Below, piece by piece: positions 11,587-24,425 of a stretch of DNA of 64,000 bases. Every line of letters starts with the position of its first letter. Within the stretch, counting starts at the first letter, position 1. The notes under the pieces were generated by a model, which saw only the letters and a list, made by a program, of their open reading frames with translations, was not told the DNA's origin and searched no databases. The position numbers were made by a program, and so were the translations under genes. Source of the stretch: Acanthosoma haemorrhoidale (lineage: Eukaryota > Arthropoda > Insecta > Hemiptera > Acanthosomatidae); contig OV884014.1 in assembly GCA_930367205.1 (NCBI GenBank), forward strand, positions 73,573,104 through 73,637,103, given 5' to 3'.

Positions 11587-13890
11587 GAACCATAGTAAGG
11601 CGTTATAATGATAATGCACGACAATTATAATGGACTATAATGATAATGCCCTCTACAATAATAATAATAATAATAATGCACTATAATGATGATGTTCACT
11701 ATTAACCGTTCATCACGCTGTCGCTGAGAGCTTTAAATTCCAAAATACTTGACAAAGAACTCGACTACTTGTATGACTATAATGATAATGGGATATAATC
11801 ATGTACTATAACGATGTTGCACTATAATGATAATGCACTCTGTAATAATAATGCACTACAATTATAATACCCTCTGTAATGATAATGCACTATAATGATA
11901 ATGTTCACTATTAACCGTTCATCATGCTGTCGCTGAGAGCTTTAAATTCCAAAATGCTTGAAAAAGAACTCGACTACTTGTATGACTATAATGATAATGG
12001 GATATAATTATGTACTATAACGATGTTGCAATATAATAATAATAATGCACTCTGTAATAATAATGCACTACAATTATAATACACTCTGTAATGATAATGC
12101 ACTATAATGATAATGTTCACTATTAACCGTTCATCATGCTGTCGCTGAGAGCTTTAAATTCCAAAATGCTTGAAAAAGAACTCGACTACTTGTATGACTA
12201 TAATGATAATGAGATATAATTATGTACTGTAACGATGTTGCAATATAATAATAATAATAATGCACTCTGTAATAATAATGCACTACAATTATAATACACT
12301 CTGTAATGATAATGCACTATAATGATAATGTTCACTATTAACCGTTCATCATGCTGTCGCTGAGAGCTTTAAATTCCAAAATGCTTGAAAAAGAACTCGA
12401 CTACTTGTATGACTATAATGATAATGGGATATAATTATGTACTATAACGATGTTGCAATATAATAATAATAATGCACTCTGTAATAATAATGCACTACAA
12501 TTATAATACACTCTGTAATGATAATGCACTATAATGATAATGTTCACTATTAACCGTTCATCATGCTGTCGCTGAGAGCTTTAAATTCCAAAATGCTTGA
12601 AAAAGAACTCGACTACTTGTATGACTATAATGATAATGGGATATAATTATGTACTATAACGATGTTGCAATATAATAATAATAATGCACTCTGTAATAAT
12701 AATGCACTACAATTATAATACACTCAGTAATGATAATGCACTATAATGATAATGTTCACTATTAACCGTTCATCACGCTGTCGCTGAGAGCTTTAAATTC
12801 CAAAATACTTGACAAAGAACTCGACTACTTGTATGACTATAATGATAATGGGATATAATCTTGTACTATAACGATGTTGCACTATAATGATAATGCACTC
12901 TGTAATAATAATGCACTACAATTATAATACCCTCTGTAATGATAATGCACTATAATGATAATGTTCACTATTAACCGTTCATCATGCTGTCGCTGAGAGC
13001 TTTAAATTCCAAAATGCTTGAAAAAGAACTCGACTACTTGTATGACTATAATGATAATGGGATATAATTATGTACTATAACGATGTTGCAATATAATAAT
13101 AATAATGCACTCTGTAATAATAATGCACTACAATTATAATACACTCTGTAATGATAATGCACTATAATGATAATGTTCACTATTAACCGTTCATCATGCT
13201 GTCGCTGAGAGCTTTAAATTCCAAAATGCTTGAAAAAGAACTCGACTACTTGTATGACTATAATGATAATGGGATATAATTATGTACTGTAACGATGTTG
13301 CAATATAATAATAATAATGCACTCTGTAATAATAATGCACTACAATTATAATACACTCTGTAATGATAATGCACTATAATGATAATGTTCACTATTAACC
13401 GTTCATCATGCTGTCGCTGAGAGCTTTAAATTCCAAAATGCTTGAAAAAGAACTCGACTACTTGTATGACTATAATGATAATGGGATATAATTATGTACT
13501 ATAACGATGTTGCAATATAATAATAATAATGCACTCTGTAATAATAATGCACTACAATTATAATACACTCTGTAATGATAATGCACTATAATGATAATGT
13601 TCACTATTAACCGTTCATCATGCTGTCGCTGAGAGCTTTAAATTCCAAAATGCTTGAAAAAGAACTCGACTACTTGTATGACTATAATGATAATGGGATA
13701 TAATTATGTACTATAACGATGTTGCAATATAATAATAATAATGCACTCTGTAATAATAATGCACTACAATTATAATACACTCAGTAATGATAATGCACTA
13801 TAATGATAATGTTCACTATTAACCGTTCATCATGCTGTCGCTAAGAGCTTTAAATTCCAAAATGCTTGACAAAGAACTCGACTACTTGCA
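11587..13890. repeat. Satellite array: ~11 units of ~211 bp with 5-unit higher-order structure
   Basis: The marker string TTCACTATTAACCGTTCATC recurs at about 11695, 11904, 12115, 12331, 12543, 12754, 12964, 13175, 13388, 13600 and 13812, giving steps of 209-216 bp. Each unit joins a non-repetitive core (CTGTCGCTGAGAGCTTTAAA onward) to a block of short TAATGATAATGCACT-type sub-repeats. Variant markers recur five units apart: ATACTTGACAAAG and CACGCTG at about 11700 and 12770; ACTGTAACG at about 12226 and 13287; CACTCAG at about 12722 and 13780. So a unit of about 1.06 kb was itself duplicated. No coding potential. Confidence 0.95.
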
Positions 13891-15705
13891 CTACTCAAAG
13901 GAATAGAGGAAGAGAAATTACATACATGTGAGGAATAACTGAGAATAAAGCATGCTATAGACAAGGCGATTAAATTACTTTAAGTAACATTAAATAATAT
14001 TTTCTGGCTCTAAAAATATTTATCTGGTAGTGCGAGAACATTTCATGATCATTAGGGTCTTGAGGCTGAGCCTCATTCCAGGTGAAATGAACCAGCGAAC
14101 GGTTTTAAAAAAATCGTTCGCGACAGGAATCGAAAGTAAATCCTTAATGGCAAGAAGCGGTTCTCATTACCAAACTGACTCAGCCCAAGGAATATGAAAT
14201 CAAATGTTTTATTAAATAATCTATAAAAGCTGTAATTCGTGATGTGTATATGTGATATATTTCTCTTGGCAGCTTAATACTATGGCAAAAATCATAACTC
14301 GGAAAGCGGAAATGATTTATTTTTGTTTTCTCGATATAGATTAAATAACATTACGAGGTCTTATTTGGAAATCTTTTAATGTTTTAATAGCTTTAATTGC
14401 GATTTTTATGTATAGACTAATATCATTTTACATGAGACAAAAATTTAATATAAGCTTCACTAGATTTACCCTGCCTGTCAGCCATCTAGGTTTTCTTGTC
14501 GCTACTAAATTCGTAACAGATTGACAAGTTCATAAAACAGAAAAAGAATGTTATATCGTTATTTTATCAAGCTGTAACAAAAGAGAGTAATTTTTAGAAG
14601 GTATACATCTTGTATACGCTGAACTACCCGTGGAGTATTATATACTTCCAAGTGAAAATTCAAAAGAAGGTTGGTTCATTAGCATAAACTAGTGAACTGT
14701 TAAATGAATGAAAATAAGAATTTATGCCAAATCACAATGCATTTATTCAAAATGTTATCAAAATTTCATATAAAAATGAGGAGCAAAAATAAAATACCCA
14801 GGCCTGGTTAGTAATAATATAAAATTTACCAATGTAAGACAGACTTGTTTCAAAATAAAAATATCTTTTATCCTAATATTTAAGATAATTAACCAAATTC
14901 TAGTCGCAATAATTAAATTTTCAATAAATTCCACTAATTTAAATATAATGCCATTTAAATAAAATAAATAATCAAAATTAAAGTGTATAATTTATAATCT
15001 TCTTTAAAATGGCGATGAAATTTATCAATAAAATATTCCGTAATTTTAATTCAAATAGATCGTTCTTTTGATAATCAAAAGAATTAAGGATCAATTAAGG
15101 AATTGATTAAGAAATAAGTGAAAATGAGGGTATATTCACGTAGTCGTATGAAGCGTTCTTTCATGTAGTTGCAGGTTGCAGGTCAAGCGTTCACGTGGGT
15201 GTAGGTTGTAGACAAAGCGCTGCCGTGGTCAGATTGATGCTCAAAAAAAACAACCGCCGGGCGGCGATTCCAATTTTCCTAACCAAGGAAAAGCTCCAAG
15301 GGAAACGGAAAAAGTTCGTAATTTCCTGTCGTGAATTTTAGGAAATTCAGAGAATGAACCATTAACACTCTCACGTCGTTGAAGACACATCGTAAAAAAT
15401 AATACGTTTGAGAAGGAACGTTAAACACAGTTTTAAACGTTAAATATCGTAGAGGTGAAATTTTTGGCCAAATGGACGATTCAAGTCTAAGATTGGTACA
15501 ACTTAACCGTTCAGACGTTACCTCAACACTGACGAAAATGGGGCTTGGGTCCACAAGTTCCCCTACCAAAAGTCCAAAGTACCACGGTCCAAGGTACGGA
15601 ATTCTCCTTTAGGTATTTCCCTTATTTCACATTTAACTTAGATTACAATTTAAATCTTATGAAATACAAATGAACATAAATTACATAATCAAATTTTACA
15701 TGAAC
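13891..15705. other. AT-rich stretch, partly probable BEL/Pao LTR
   Basis: No gene is supported. Near 14093 there is a short hairpin (GCGAACG ... CGTTCGC). The part nearest 15705 is probably the rest of the BEL/Pao 3' LTR that begins at about 15872 on the minus strand, but its far end is not marked by anything I can recognise. Confidence 0.45.
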
Positions 15706-16333
15706 GATCTAATAAATGACGATTTTTTTTTACAGTTTTTTACGTCAGTGACGAAAATAATAAATAATTAAATTTAACAAACAAATTAATTTTTTAAATA
15801 AAGATAAACAAATCATTATTCAATTTACTTTACTTTTTTAACAAAATAAAAACTTTATCTGGCCTTAACATACCACCCACCAAATTTTCGTTGAAAATTT
15901 CAAAGGTTAACATGAATTTATTGTGGCTTATTAGTTGGCCCATGTTTGTGGTAGCAATGGTGCCAATCTGGAAACAGCCCGCGTGTACTCTCCTTTTGGA
16001 GTTTTAACTTTTACAACTCCAACTATCCCACCTTTCCTAGGATAGAATTCAATTATTCGACCGGTGGGCCAATTTTGCACTGATACGTTGGGTTCTTTTA
16101 GTAAAACTAATGTTCCAACAGTCAAATCTGGCTTTGAGGAAGTCCACTTCGTCCGTTGTCTAACAATCTAATTAATGACGATTTTTTTTTTTACAGTTTT
16201 TTACGTCAGTGACGAAAATAATAAATAATTAAATTTAACAACCAAATTAATTTTTTATATAAAGATAAACAAATCATGATTCAATTTACTTTACATTTTT
16301 AACAAAATAAAAACTTTATCTGGCCTTAACAAC
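15706..16333 (-). mobile_element. Internally deleted BEL/Pao element with LTR-start direct repeats
   Basis: Two direct repeats of about 167 bp (15706-15872 and 16166-16333) flank about 300 bp that encode the C terminus of a BEL/Pao polyprotein on the minus strand. Both repeats begin, on the minus strand, GTTAAGGCCAGATAAAG, which follows a purine-rich GGTGGGTGGTATG tract in the lower copy; that layout fits a polypurine tract followed by LTR start. The upper copy joins directly to mid-pol sequence, so most of the element, from inside the 5' LTR to late pol, has been deleted. Confidence 0.65.
15931..16170 (-). pseudogene. BEL/Pao pol C-terminal (DUF5641-like) fragment
   Basis: This minus-strand open frame of about 75 residues contains VGTLVLLKEPN, QNWPTGRIIEFYPRKGG and VKVKTPKGEY, then VSRLAPLLP and a stop. 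It is the pattern of the domain that ends BEL/Pao polyproteins after the integrase. Its upstream side is cut at about 16170, where LTR-start sequence begins. A second, more diverged copy of the same domain ends the element at 21740-25245. Confidence 0.8.
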
Positions 16334-16342
16334 TATAATAAC

Positions 16343-18698
16343 AAACAATTTAATTCTGTACAATATACATGAAACCTTTGTTGTAACGTGTAACTATATA
16401 AAATCCAACTCATTTCGTATTAACATTAAGAATATTAGCAATGATTGCATATCTAACGCATTGCATAATAACTTAGATAAACGTATCATCACAACTATCG
16501 CAACTCCTACTCCTTTTATTCAGTATTACAATTTTATAGATGTATATTTATCTTTTAATTTATCATATGTACTCATTGTAAGCAATAGTACCTTACCTAT
16601 ACACTTACCCTTCTCCTCTATTATTAAGTTAGATACTAAGGAAATTATTTATGACCACATTGAGAAACTAATGTATTGTCTATAAAACATGTTATTTCTT
16701 AATATGACCAACCTGCCCAGGAGTTCAGGCATTAAAAACGGGAGAACTTTTATAATGCTAAGAACAAGTTGCTTCATGACTTCATAGAAGTTACTGATGG
16801 TTCCTGTTATTTTTAAGTAAGCGAGTGTGAACCGGAAAGAGGCAGACTGGACCGCTGTTTCGATCATCCCATCTGTATCGACGACTTATTGGAAGAAATA
16901 CCGTATTGAATAGTTTTTCTAATTTACATGTATAATTTAAAGGTTACATATACTTGTTTCATTTACTATCCATTCGTATTTATACTTTATCAACTGTTAC
17001 ATACTAATATCAATATAATAGCTGCCTCCTATGGGCAAGAATCCATCTGCTTTTTGTTTAGTATTTTTTTGCATCTCACTATTACAACCATGTTTAACAC
17101 CAACAACTCTTTTTCTATTACTATCAGATGATGAAGAAATACATAATATATTGAAACGTGGTCCATGAATGAACTTGGTAAAAACACAATAACTCTCTTG
17201 TATCAACCAAAGCCGATTCCCCAATAACATACTTTCAACTCATGGCTAACAGTTTAAAACGAATTTTTTTGGACTTGAGGTTTTTGGAGACACAGACTTA
17301 ATAGTGCTGATCCAAGGTAGAGAGACTGTACATATTCCATTTGCCTGTTTGGCGATAGGTGTCATAAAAGTATTCCAATTGATTTAAATCTTAATCGCTT
17401 ATTATTCTACATTATATATTTAATTTACTTGTGGAACTGGGGTGTTCTTTTTTTGATTATTTCTAGCAACAGTAAGTTTCTTTAAATGCCAACTAACAAA
17501 TTCAGAAATTGACTTATCTTATCTGCCTTTCGGTGGAAGGGTTTGGTTTTCCAGGAAAGAGGCAGCTTCACATATCAATTGCATACGGTCTGCTTCTTTG
17601 GTCGCGTCTCAGTTGTAAGTGTTAACTTTTAACATATTTTTGACGAAAATATATCAGCCTAATCTGATTTCCCAATAACATACTTTCGACTCATGGTGAA
17701 GTTGTTAAGTTTAAAACATTTGTTTGTTATTTTTTGACTTGCGATTTTTTATTAACTATTTCCGTCAGTAATAGCCCTATGTAAATACATTTATTCACAA
17801 ATTGTACTCTTAATAATAACAATATTGTTACTTGCACTTGACAACTCTTTGTTTTACAGATAGGGTTGAGGTACTATTATCACATTAGCGAAAAAAAAAA
17901 GATTTAAGTTAACATGATATTACATAAATAAGTCTACTTATTTGAAAATCAGTTAAGTAAAATTAATCAGTTGTTATAGGCTCTTGTGAACAGTTTTTTT
18001 TATAACTTAATTGTTTGTCTTTCTTGATTAAAGTCCAGTTATTTACTCTCCCACTTTCCATTCGACACGCTATTTTGTTAAATGTGTTAAAATAAAGATT
18101 ATTTAGTTATTTACAATCACAAACAAATGAGTACTTGCATATAGGGCTCACTAATGAAAGAGTGTTTTCGGTCTTTTTACGGGTGTTTTACTGTGCTTGA
18201 AATGTTTTTCAAATAAATAACAATGTGGAATTAATAGTCAACATCGAATATCATTTTAAAGAACGTTCCTGAATGATTTATTACTTATTATTGTACACGA
18301 AGTTTTTACGAACATTTTTAGATTATACTTTATTAGGTCTATGTGTCTGTTACAGTTTTATTATTGATCAAAAATAATCCTTAATAAGTTTGTGTCCCAG
18401 TCCGTTCGAGTTGGATGGTATTGCTAATTTTAATAGAGCTCGTTTTCGTTAAAATAAAATAAATTTGGTGAAGTCTGTATTAAATTCTAATTTATTATAG
18501 TTTGTCCTGTTATGTAGTTTACTGTCAAATATTGTCATTCTATAGTGTAGGAGCTAAGTTTGAACTCTGTGTGTTGGTCGAACAGATATATGTTTTATGC
18601 AACTATTATACATTTGTCACTAGTATAATTCTGTTCTCAGATGGCAAAATGTTAGGTCATTTTTACTAAAAGTTCCGACAAAGGCTTTCACATTGAAC
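16343..18698. repeat. Segmental duplication block B, copy 1
   Basis: 2.36 kb repeated at 42796-45148 in the same orientation with only scattered differences by eye. I do not recognise a gene inside. The longest shared frames (74 codons on plus near 16461 and 72 codons on minus near 16649) are conserved no better than the rest, so they are weak evidence for coding. The interior has its own degenerate direct repeat: the string around CCAATAACATACTTTC occurs near 17217 and 17672. The left edge abuts a BEL LTR fragment. Confidence 0.9.
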
Positions 18699-21600
18699 CC
18701 ATGCCACGCAGTGGTTGACATTCGACTTATTCCGGGAAAGAGCCAGTCAAGAATCCGATCTGTGAACCACAGAAAAATAGTTTTAATGCCATCTAAATCA
18801 CAACGAAATTTTCGTTAAGATGGATACTTTGTTAAGTGTTTAACATAGATCTAAGCGGCAGAGTTGTGAGATGTCTATTCCGGTAAAAAACCTTTTGACT
18901 TATTTCCTTGTTACAAAATTATTACAGAATTCAATATAAATTCTACAAATGAATCTATTTACAATAAATAGGTCATTATATTTCCTGTAGCTTGGCTACA
19001 ATTTCTGATTATCCTACATTGCGATTTGTGCTTGTACAAAAGTATAATGATGCACATTATACACATTAATTTATTTGACATATTTAAAAGTGATGGGCTC
19101 ACCTTATTTATCATAGAAAAAATTAAATTGTTTCTCACAATTTTAAACTAAATAAATTTCTGACGTTTAAACCAAATTAACAAAACCAGTTTGTTCTTAA
19201 GTTAATAATTTCTAATGATTAATTTAAAATATAATAGGATATACTAGTTTGTATATTGTATAATAATATACTTCAAACTATGTAACAATTTTTTTAATTT
19301 GATAATATATTAGGTTTTTGATATGTACTTATAATTTTGTGTCCTTAATCTTTTTCATGGGCTTCTTCAGTCCATTATCCATGAGGAGCTAAAATCTTAT
19401 GTTATCTTCAAATGATTTTAGAGAACTGATTGATACACAAGGCAAACTGTTATTGATGTTTATCTAATGACTACAAATCCTTTCATTTTAAGCGAACTTT
19501 CCTTCAGCAGAAATATTTATTTTATTATTTAAAATTTTATCAGGAGTCTTATCTTTGGGGGAAAAAAAAAAAATATGTCGTTTGCTTTCGGAAGATATCC
19601 TCAAATAAAATATTTTTTTAGCTTTTTTTGATTACAAAGGGAAATTGCGCCGAGAAAAAAAATGTGAGTAGCAATAATAATAATAATAGTGACTACACCT
19701 TTTTCCTTAAAAAAACAAAAACATTATCGCAATTGAACGGCTACTTATCAATAGTGAAAACAGAATTATTTTTCTTATAACTTGTTTTTTGTTTGCGCCT
19801 TTCAACCACTGTGGGGCATAGGAACAAGCCTTGATACCTGCAGTTCAATCAATTCTCTTGAGTACGCCAGTTATGTACAGGTAGTTTAAGAATGGCTTAT
19901 ATTAAGTAGCCAAATAACAATTCATAAAAAAAAAAACAGTTAAATATTGCAGAAGTGGACATGTGGGGTAAGCCCTGTTACAATAATTTATCATTATTAT
20001 TCACGTCATTTTAAATATTTCGTTTAATATAAAAGATATTAATGTGATTAGATATTGTCTTTTGGAATTATCTCTAAAAGATTTTCTCAAACAATTCGCA
20101 TGTGAAGTTGAAGCATTTACTGTCGTTCAAGGATGATCAACCTGGCTAATGGCTTTATCAATAAAAAGGCATTAATGAAATGAGCCCAAGAAAACATTTT
20201 GAGGGTACTTGGAAGGACTGTAAATTTAGTGGTGGCTGGAGGAGAGGGAAAATCTTTAAAAAAAAAATACCAGGAATCAAAATACTCAGAATTTTCTAGT
20301 ACAGATGTGGATGCATTCCAAAAATAGGACATGGGAGCACCCCCCTATAGCTCAGTGGAATACACCAAGTACAGAAATAGTTTTCAATCTAGAATACTTC
20401 AATAAATAAGTTATTAATAATAAGTTACAACAATCATCACTATTGTTAATATCATATACTGCTTGCTGTCTTACTTTTTGTGTAGAAATAAAAAAAGTTT
20501 CTATTCTTAGACATTGTACACGAATAATAGCAAAAATGTACAAATAGATATGTGTAGCTGTAAAAAATAATTACTGCGCTGTGGCCAGCTTACAAAGGGA
20601 CCATAATATTGTAGAAAAAAAACTCAATACAATTGCTAACGGTTGTAACTAAGATCGTAAGGAAAAGTTTAGTGATTATAACTCACACAATGGAAGTGAG
20701 AGGGGATGGTTACTAAGATAAATTAAATGAAGAAAAGAAATTAATGAAGGAAAAATTTAGATTTAAAGACTAAGAGTTGTTTGAGAATACTGATATGAAT
20801 ACTGTGGAAGAAGGGGCTAGTAAAATTACGTCGCTGAAGAACTTCTGTCCCTTGCAAATTACCGGCTGTGAAATTCAGCAAAAAAGTTCAAGAATGGGTG
20901 CCCGCATTTTCCCAGAAAAACAACAAAAAACAAAAGGAAAAGAAAAAAAAAAACTATTGGTTATCTAGAGAGAGAAAAAAAACAAAAAACAAGATTGTGT
21001 ACACAAAATATAATCGAGGAAAGATTATACAAAAAAACTAAAATTATAAAATGGCAATACATATGTAATGAACATTAAAAGTACACTTTTTTTTTTCAAA
21101 ATCGAATATATAAACAAAAAAAAGTAATGTTAGCAACTGGGTTAGTAATCTAAAAATAAAATAAGAAACATAGATAACAAAAATATAAATGTCTTTTCGC
21201 TTTAATAAAAATAAAAATTAATTAAATTCTATATTTACTAAATTTAATAATGTCAATCACCAAAAGTCAATAGCCTTCTATTCTTGCAAGTAGAAGGATG
21301 GTGTGAGCTGAATCTGGAGATAGTTGGTGTGTGTAATAGCAAAATAACCTCTTACCGGTGATCCCAAAGTGGAGAAGAAAAATTTCTTCGCGATGATCAC
21401 TATCCAAACAATTGGTAGCGTGGGTGGGGTGGTGGATATCCAGTGTACAGTCAGCGATGAAGAAGTAGTTTGAATGTGGGGTCATCATCAATCAAAAAAT
21501 TTCTGAGGGTCCTTCTTCATTCGCAAATCTCATGGAACTGAGCCCGTAATTCTGACGATCGGAGTTGATCCGCAATGCCAATACAAAGTCGATGCTGATC

Positions 21601-21739
21601 TCATCACTTGCTTAGATGTAAACAACCTTAATTCCTAATTATACATCTCAATACAACAAAATATTACAATCTTGGTTTTTCTTTTAACAAATAAATAAAA
21701 TTAATTGTTATAATTACGTGAGTGAAAAAAAATAGTTGG
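18699..21739. other. AT-rich stretch, including probable BEL/Pao 3' LTR
   Basis: No gene is supported. The upper part (roughly 21240-21739) is probably the 3' LTR of the BEL/Pao element above it, because the minus strand there reads on from a purine tract GGTGGGCGGTATG into TTGGGTCCCAAC. The 74-codon minus frame at 21267-21491 lies in that LTR and is not a credible gene. The rest is A/T runs and simple sequence. Confidence 0.5.
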
Positions 21740-21799
21740 GACCCAACATACCGCCCACCAAATTTGCGTAGTAAATTTCCAGGTAGATCAACCCACTAT

Positions 21800-22020
21800 G
21801 GAGGTAACAATGGAGCTAGGCGTGAAACAGAACGGGTATACTAGTTTGTAGAGGTTTTCACCTTTACTACCCTGACAATCCCGTCTTGTCCAGGAAAAAC
21901 TTCTTTAATGCGCCCTACAGGCCAACTGAGGGGAGGTACATTAGGGTCAATAAGAAGCACCAGAGTGCCGATATTTACATTTGCCGATTCAGTAGTCCAT
22001 TTACTACGTTGTTGTAGGCA
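21800..22020 (-). pseudogene. BEL/Pao pol: DUF5641-like C-terminal domain
   Basis: The minus strand carries a diverged version of the domain seen at 15931-16170, with a GTLVLL start, a WPVGRI segment and a VSRLAPLLP end. One internal stop lies near 21840. It sits between the integrase and the polypurine tract, the expected place. Confidence 0.7.
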
Positions 22021-22790
22021 ATGTAAGTAGTCCTGTCGTCATTGATGCCAAATATTGCAGCGATGAATGAGATTCCATCTCGAGATTGGATGGTGCGATG
22101 GCTCGATTGACTCTGGTTCTGGCAGAGCAACTAGAGGGGCACCAATCAGGAAGTGACCCGGCGTCAAGACATCCAAGTCTTCTGGTGATGACGACATAGG
22201 ATGCATGGGGCGAGAATTCAAAATCGCTTCTATGCGATTTGCAATGGTGGAGAGTTCTTCAAATGTAAGGGGTTGGCAATCCATTACTCTCCTAAGGTGG
22301 TACTTAAACGACTTCACACCAGCATCCCACAAACCACCGAAATGAGGTGCGAATGGACGGATAAAACTCCATTTCATTTCTCGATTGACGAAGTAGGTTT
22401 GGATGTCCTTTTTCAGAGAGTAGGCATTCCAGCAGGAGTATAGTTCTTTTAAATGTCATGACGCTCCTACAAAATTTGTTCCATTATCGGAGAACATTCT
22501 GCTGGGTAGTCCTCTTCGAGCTATAAATCTGTCTAAACAGGCTAAGAAAGCTACTGTGTTCAATTGCGACACGATCTCAATGTGCTACGCCTTTGTGCTC
22601 ATGCACACAAATAAGCAGGCATACGCTTTGCCAAGGGCAGCCTTACGGCGAGAGGATTCACGGATTGAGAATGGACCAGCGAAATCAATCCCGACATTCA
22701 TAAAGGGTCGGCCTTGCTCGAATCTTGACATTGGCAAATTTCCCATGTAAGGTCTTACTTTTAGGCGATGGCATTTCAAACATCAGTGAA
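22020..22790 (-). pseudogene. BEL/Pao pol: integrase
   Basis: Two separated open pieces encode integrase. The upper one (22585-22779) has KVRPYMGNLP, RPFMNVGIDFAGPF with the first catalytic Asp, and a CLFVCMSTKA segment. The lower one (22039-22377) has [27 protein letters not shown] and ILNSRPMHP, which follow the catalytic core in BEL integrases. Stops between 22377 and 22585 remove the middle of the core. No active integrase is possible. Confidence 0.85.
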
Positions 22791-23206
22791 TTCGAGTGCG
22801 TATCAGACGTCTTGCTGAAATAATCCAATAATGATGACATAATATTGAATGGAGGAGCTGATGCCCAGCATGTAAATAAACAATATAGTAGTGGTCGACA
22901 AGTAGTTCCACAAAATGTGATTTAGAGGGTAACAACACGGGATGTTTAGCATCATAATTTATAGGGGCATTATTCAGGCGACCGCCATCCTGTACACTCC
23001 ACGAGAATCAATGAAAACGGATAATGATTTTAGCGATGTTATAAGAGAAGGTTTGGAGCTTACAGAGGGGAAATGATGTCTTTGAACTATTTTCACCAAG
23101 GTGTGAGTAGCTTGACGAAGTTCCTCTAAGCTTAATTGACCTTTTCTCTTGGTTGAATGAGGGTGAGAATTTACGATAAAGCGTTGGACATATGCAAGTA
23201 CCCTAA

Positions 23207-23719
23207 TTAATTTGGAATAGGATGAGAATTTTTCAATAACTTAAATAAAGACGATGCATTGGTTGTGGTAGCCAAGATAGTACAAACTGGTTTTGTCTCA
23301 GGTAAGTCTGAAAAATTTGATGATTTTGTTGGCTTAGTTAATGGCCATTCCAACTTCTTCATCCAGTCAGGTCCCTTCCACCAAACTGAATGATTGACCA
23401 AGTCTGACGGAGAAGTTCCCCGAGGCGCAATGTCGGCGGCATTATCTTCTGAACGAATGTGATGCCAATTAGGGAGAAAAGAGTTATCTAAAATTTTCAC
23501 TATTCGATTGGCCACGAATGTTTTCAGTTGATGAGCAGGTGTATTTAACCACGATAAAACGGTGGAAGAATCAGACAACAAGAAAATAGAGGTTGGTTTT
23601 AATCGTTGTATAATGAGTTGAACATATCGCAAAAGGTTGACAAGAAGTAGAGCAGCGCATAGTTCAAGCCTTGGAATTGAGAGGGTTTTCAATGGAGCTA
23701 ATCGGGTTTTAGCGATCAT
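23207..23719 (-). pseudogene. BEL/Pao pol: RNase H domain
   Basis: A 170-codon frame. SIPRLELCAALLLVNLL and LLSDSSTVLSWLNTP carry the acidic residues of a Pao RNase H; the later stretch WHHIRSEDNAADIAPRGTSP is the family's WRHV..NPADxxSRG-type motif with substitutions. It ends near the start of the integrase region. It is separated from the RT piece by a one-base frame change at about 23715. Confidence 0.85.
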
Positions 23720-24311
23720 CAGATGGGTGTCTACCCCTTACCCTTTCCAATTGATCCTGAGAACGAATATAGAAAACTGCCGCATAACCTAAAGAAGATG
23801 CGTCAGCGAATCCCACAACTGACATGTCTGCTGGGGAGCGTGGTTTAAGACCACGGGGAATCTTAATAGCTTTTAACTGCGCCAGATCTTTAAAAAGTAT
23901 TTTCCAGGACTTGGAAATAGCAGGTGGAATTGGGTCATCCCAATCGAGTTTCTTTGACCATAATAATTGAAGAATCGCCTTTGCTTTGAAGATAACTGGG
24001 GCGCAATATCCTAAAGGATCATACATCCTGGCAATAGTTAAAAGGATGCCTCGTTTAGTTAAAACCAAATCTCTTGAGTGTATTCGATAGGTAAAATTAT
24101 CCTGTTGAGGATCCCACTGCATTCCGAGTATTTTCACCACGTAATCTTCCAAACTAGATAAGGAGATCATGGGTTTCAGCTCATTCACCAAAACTGGTTC
24201 TAAGAGCTCCATTGCATTGCTGCACCACTTTTTCAATTGAAAACCTCCTCGACTCATCAAGGCTACGAGTTCTCTTTGGAGTGTCTGTGCCTCTTCTAAC
24301 GTATCAGCCAC
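23709..24311 (-). pseudogene. BEL/Pao pol: C-terminal RT and connection
   Basis: A 200-codon open stretch. It starts just after the palm region (DTLEEAQTLQRELVALM), continues through FQLKKWCSN, KILGMQWDPQ and ARMYDPLGYCAPVIFKAKAILQLLW, the typical Pao connection domain, and enters RNase H with VVGFADASSLGYAAVFY. The stop between this piece and the upstream one at about 24311 and the frame change at 23710 show decay. The catalytic YVDD region falls in the broken interval. Confidence 0.85.
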
Positions 24312-24425
24312 AGTCTATAAATCGTCATCATACATTTCCTTTAACAATGCTCGAGACGCATTAGGAAACTTGTTTCCATCATCTGCTACGAGTTGTTGTA
24401 TTACTCAAATTGCTAAAAAGGGAGA

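Noticed and set aside
11587..13890. Satellite considered as a CRISPR-like array
   Set aside because: The whole 211-bp unit repeats with no unique spacers, and the context is eukaryotic.
16461..17230. Frames in block B as a chemoreceptor or env gene
   Set aside because: Conservation between copies reflects recent duplication of the whole block; no domain or transmembrane pattern was convincing.
20346..20366. A tRNA A-box-like string (CTATAGCTCAGTGG)
   Set aside because: No matching B box, no cloverleaf and no discriminator follow within the next 100 bases; at most a tRNA-derived fragment.
20777..20968. 63-codon Lys-rich frame as a small gene
   Set aside because: Low complexity at the end, no splice or poly-A context and no recognised motif.
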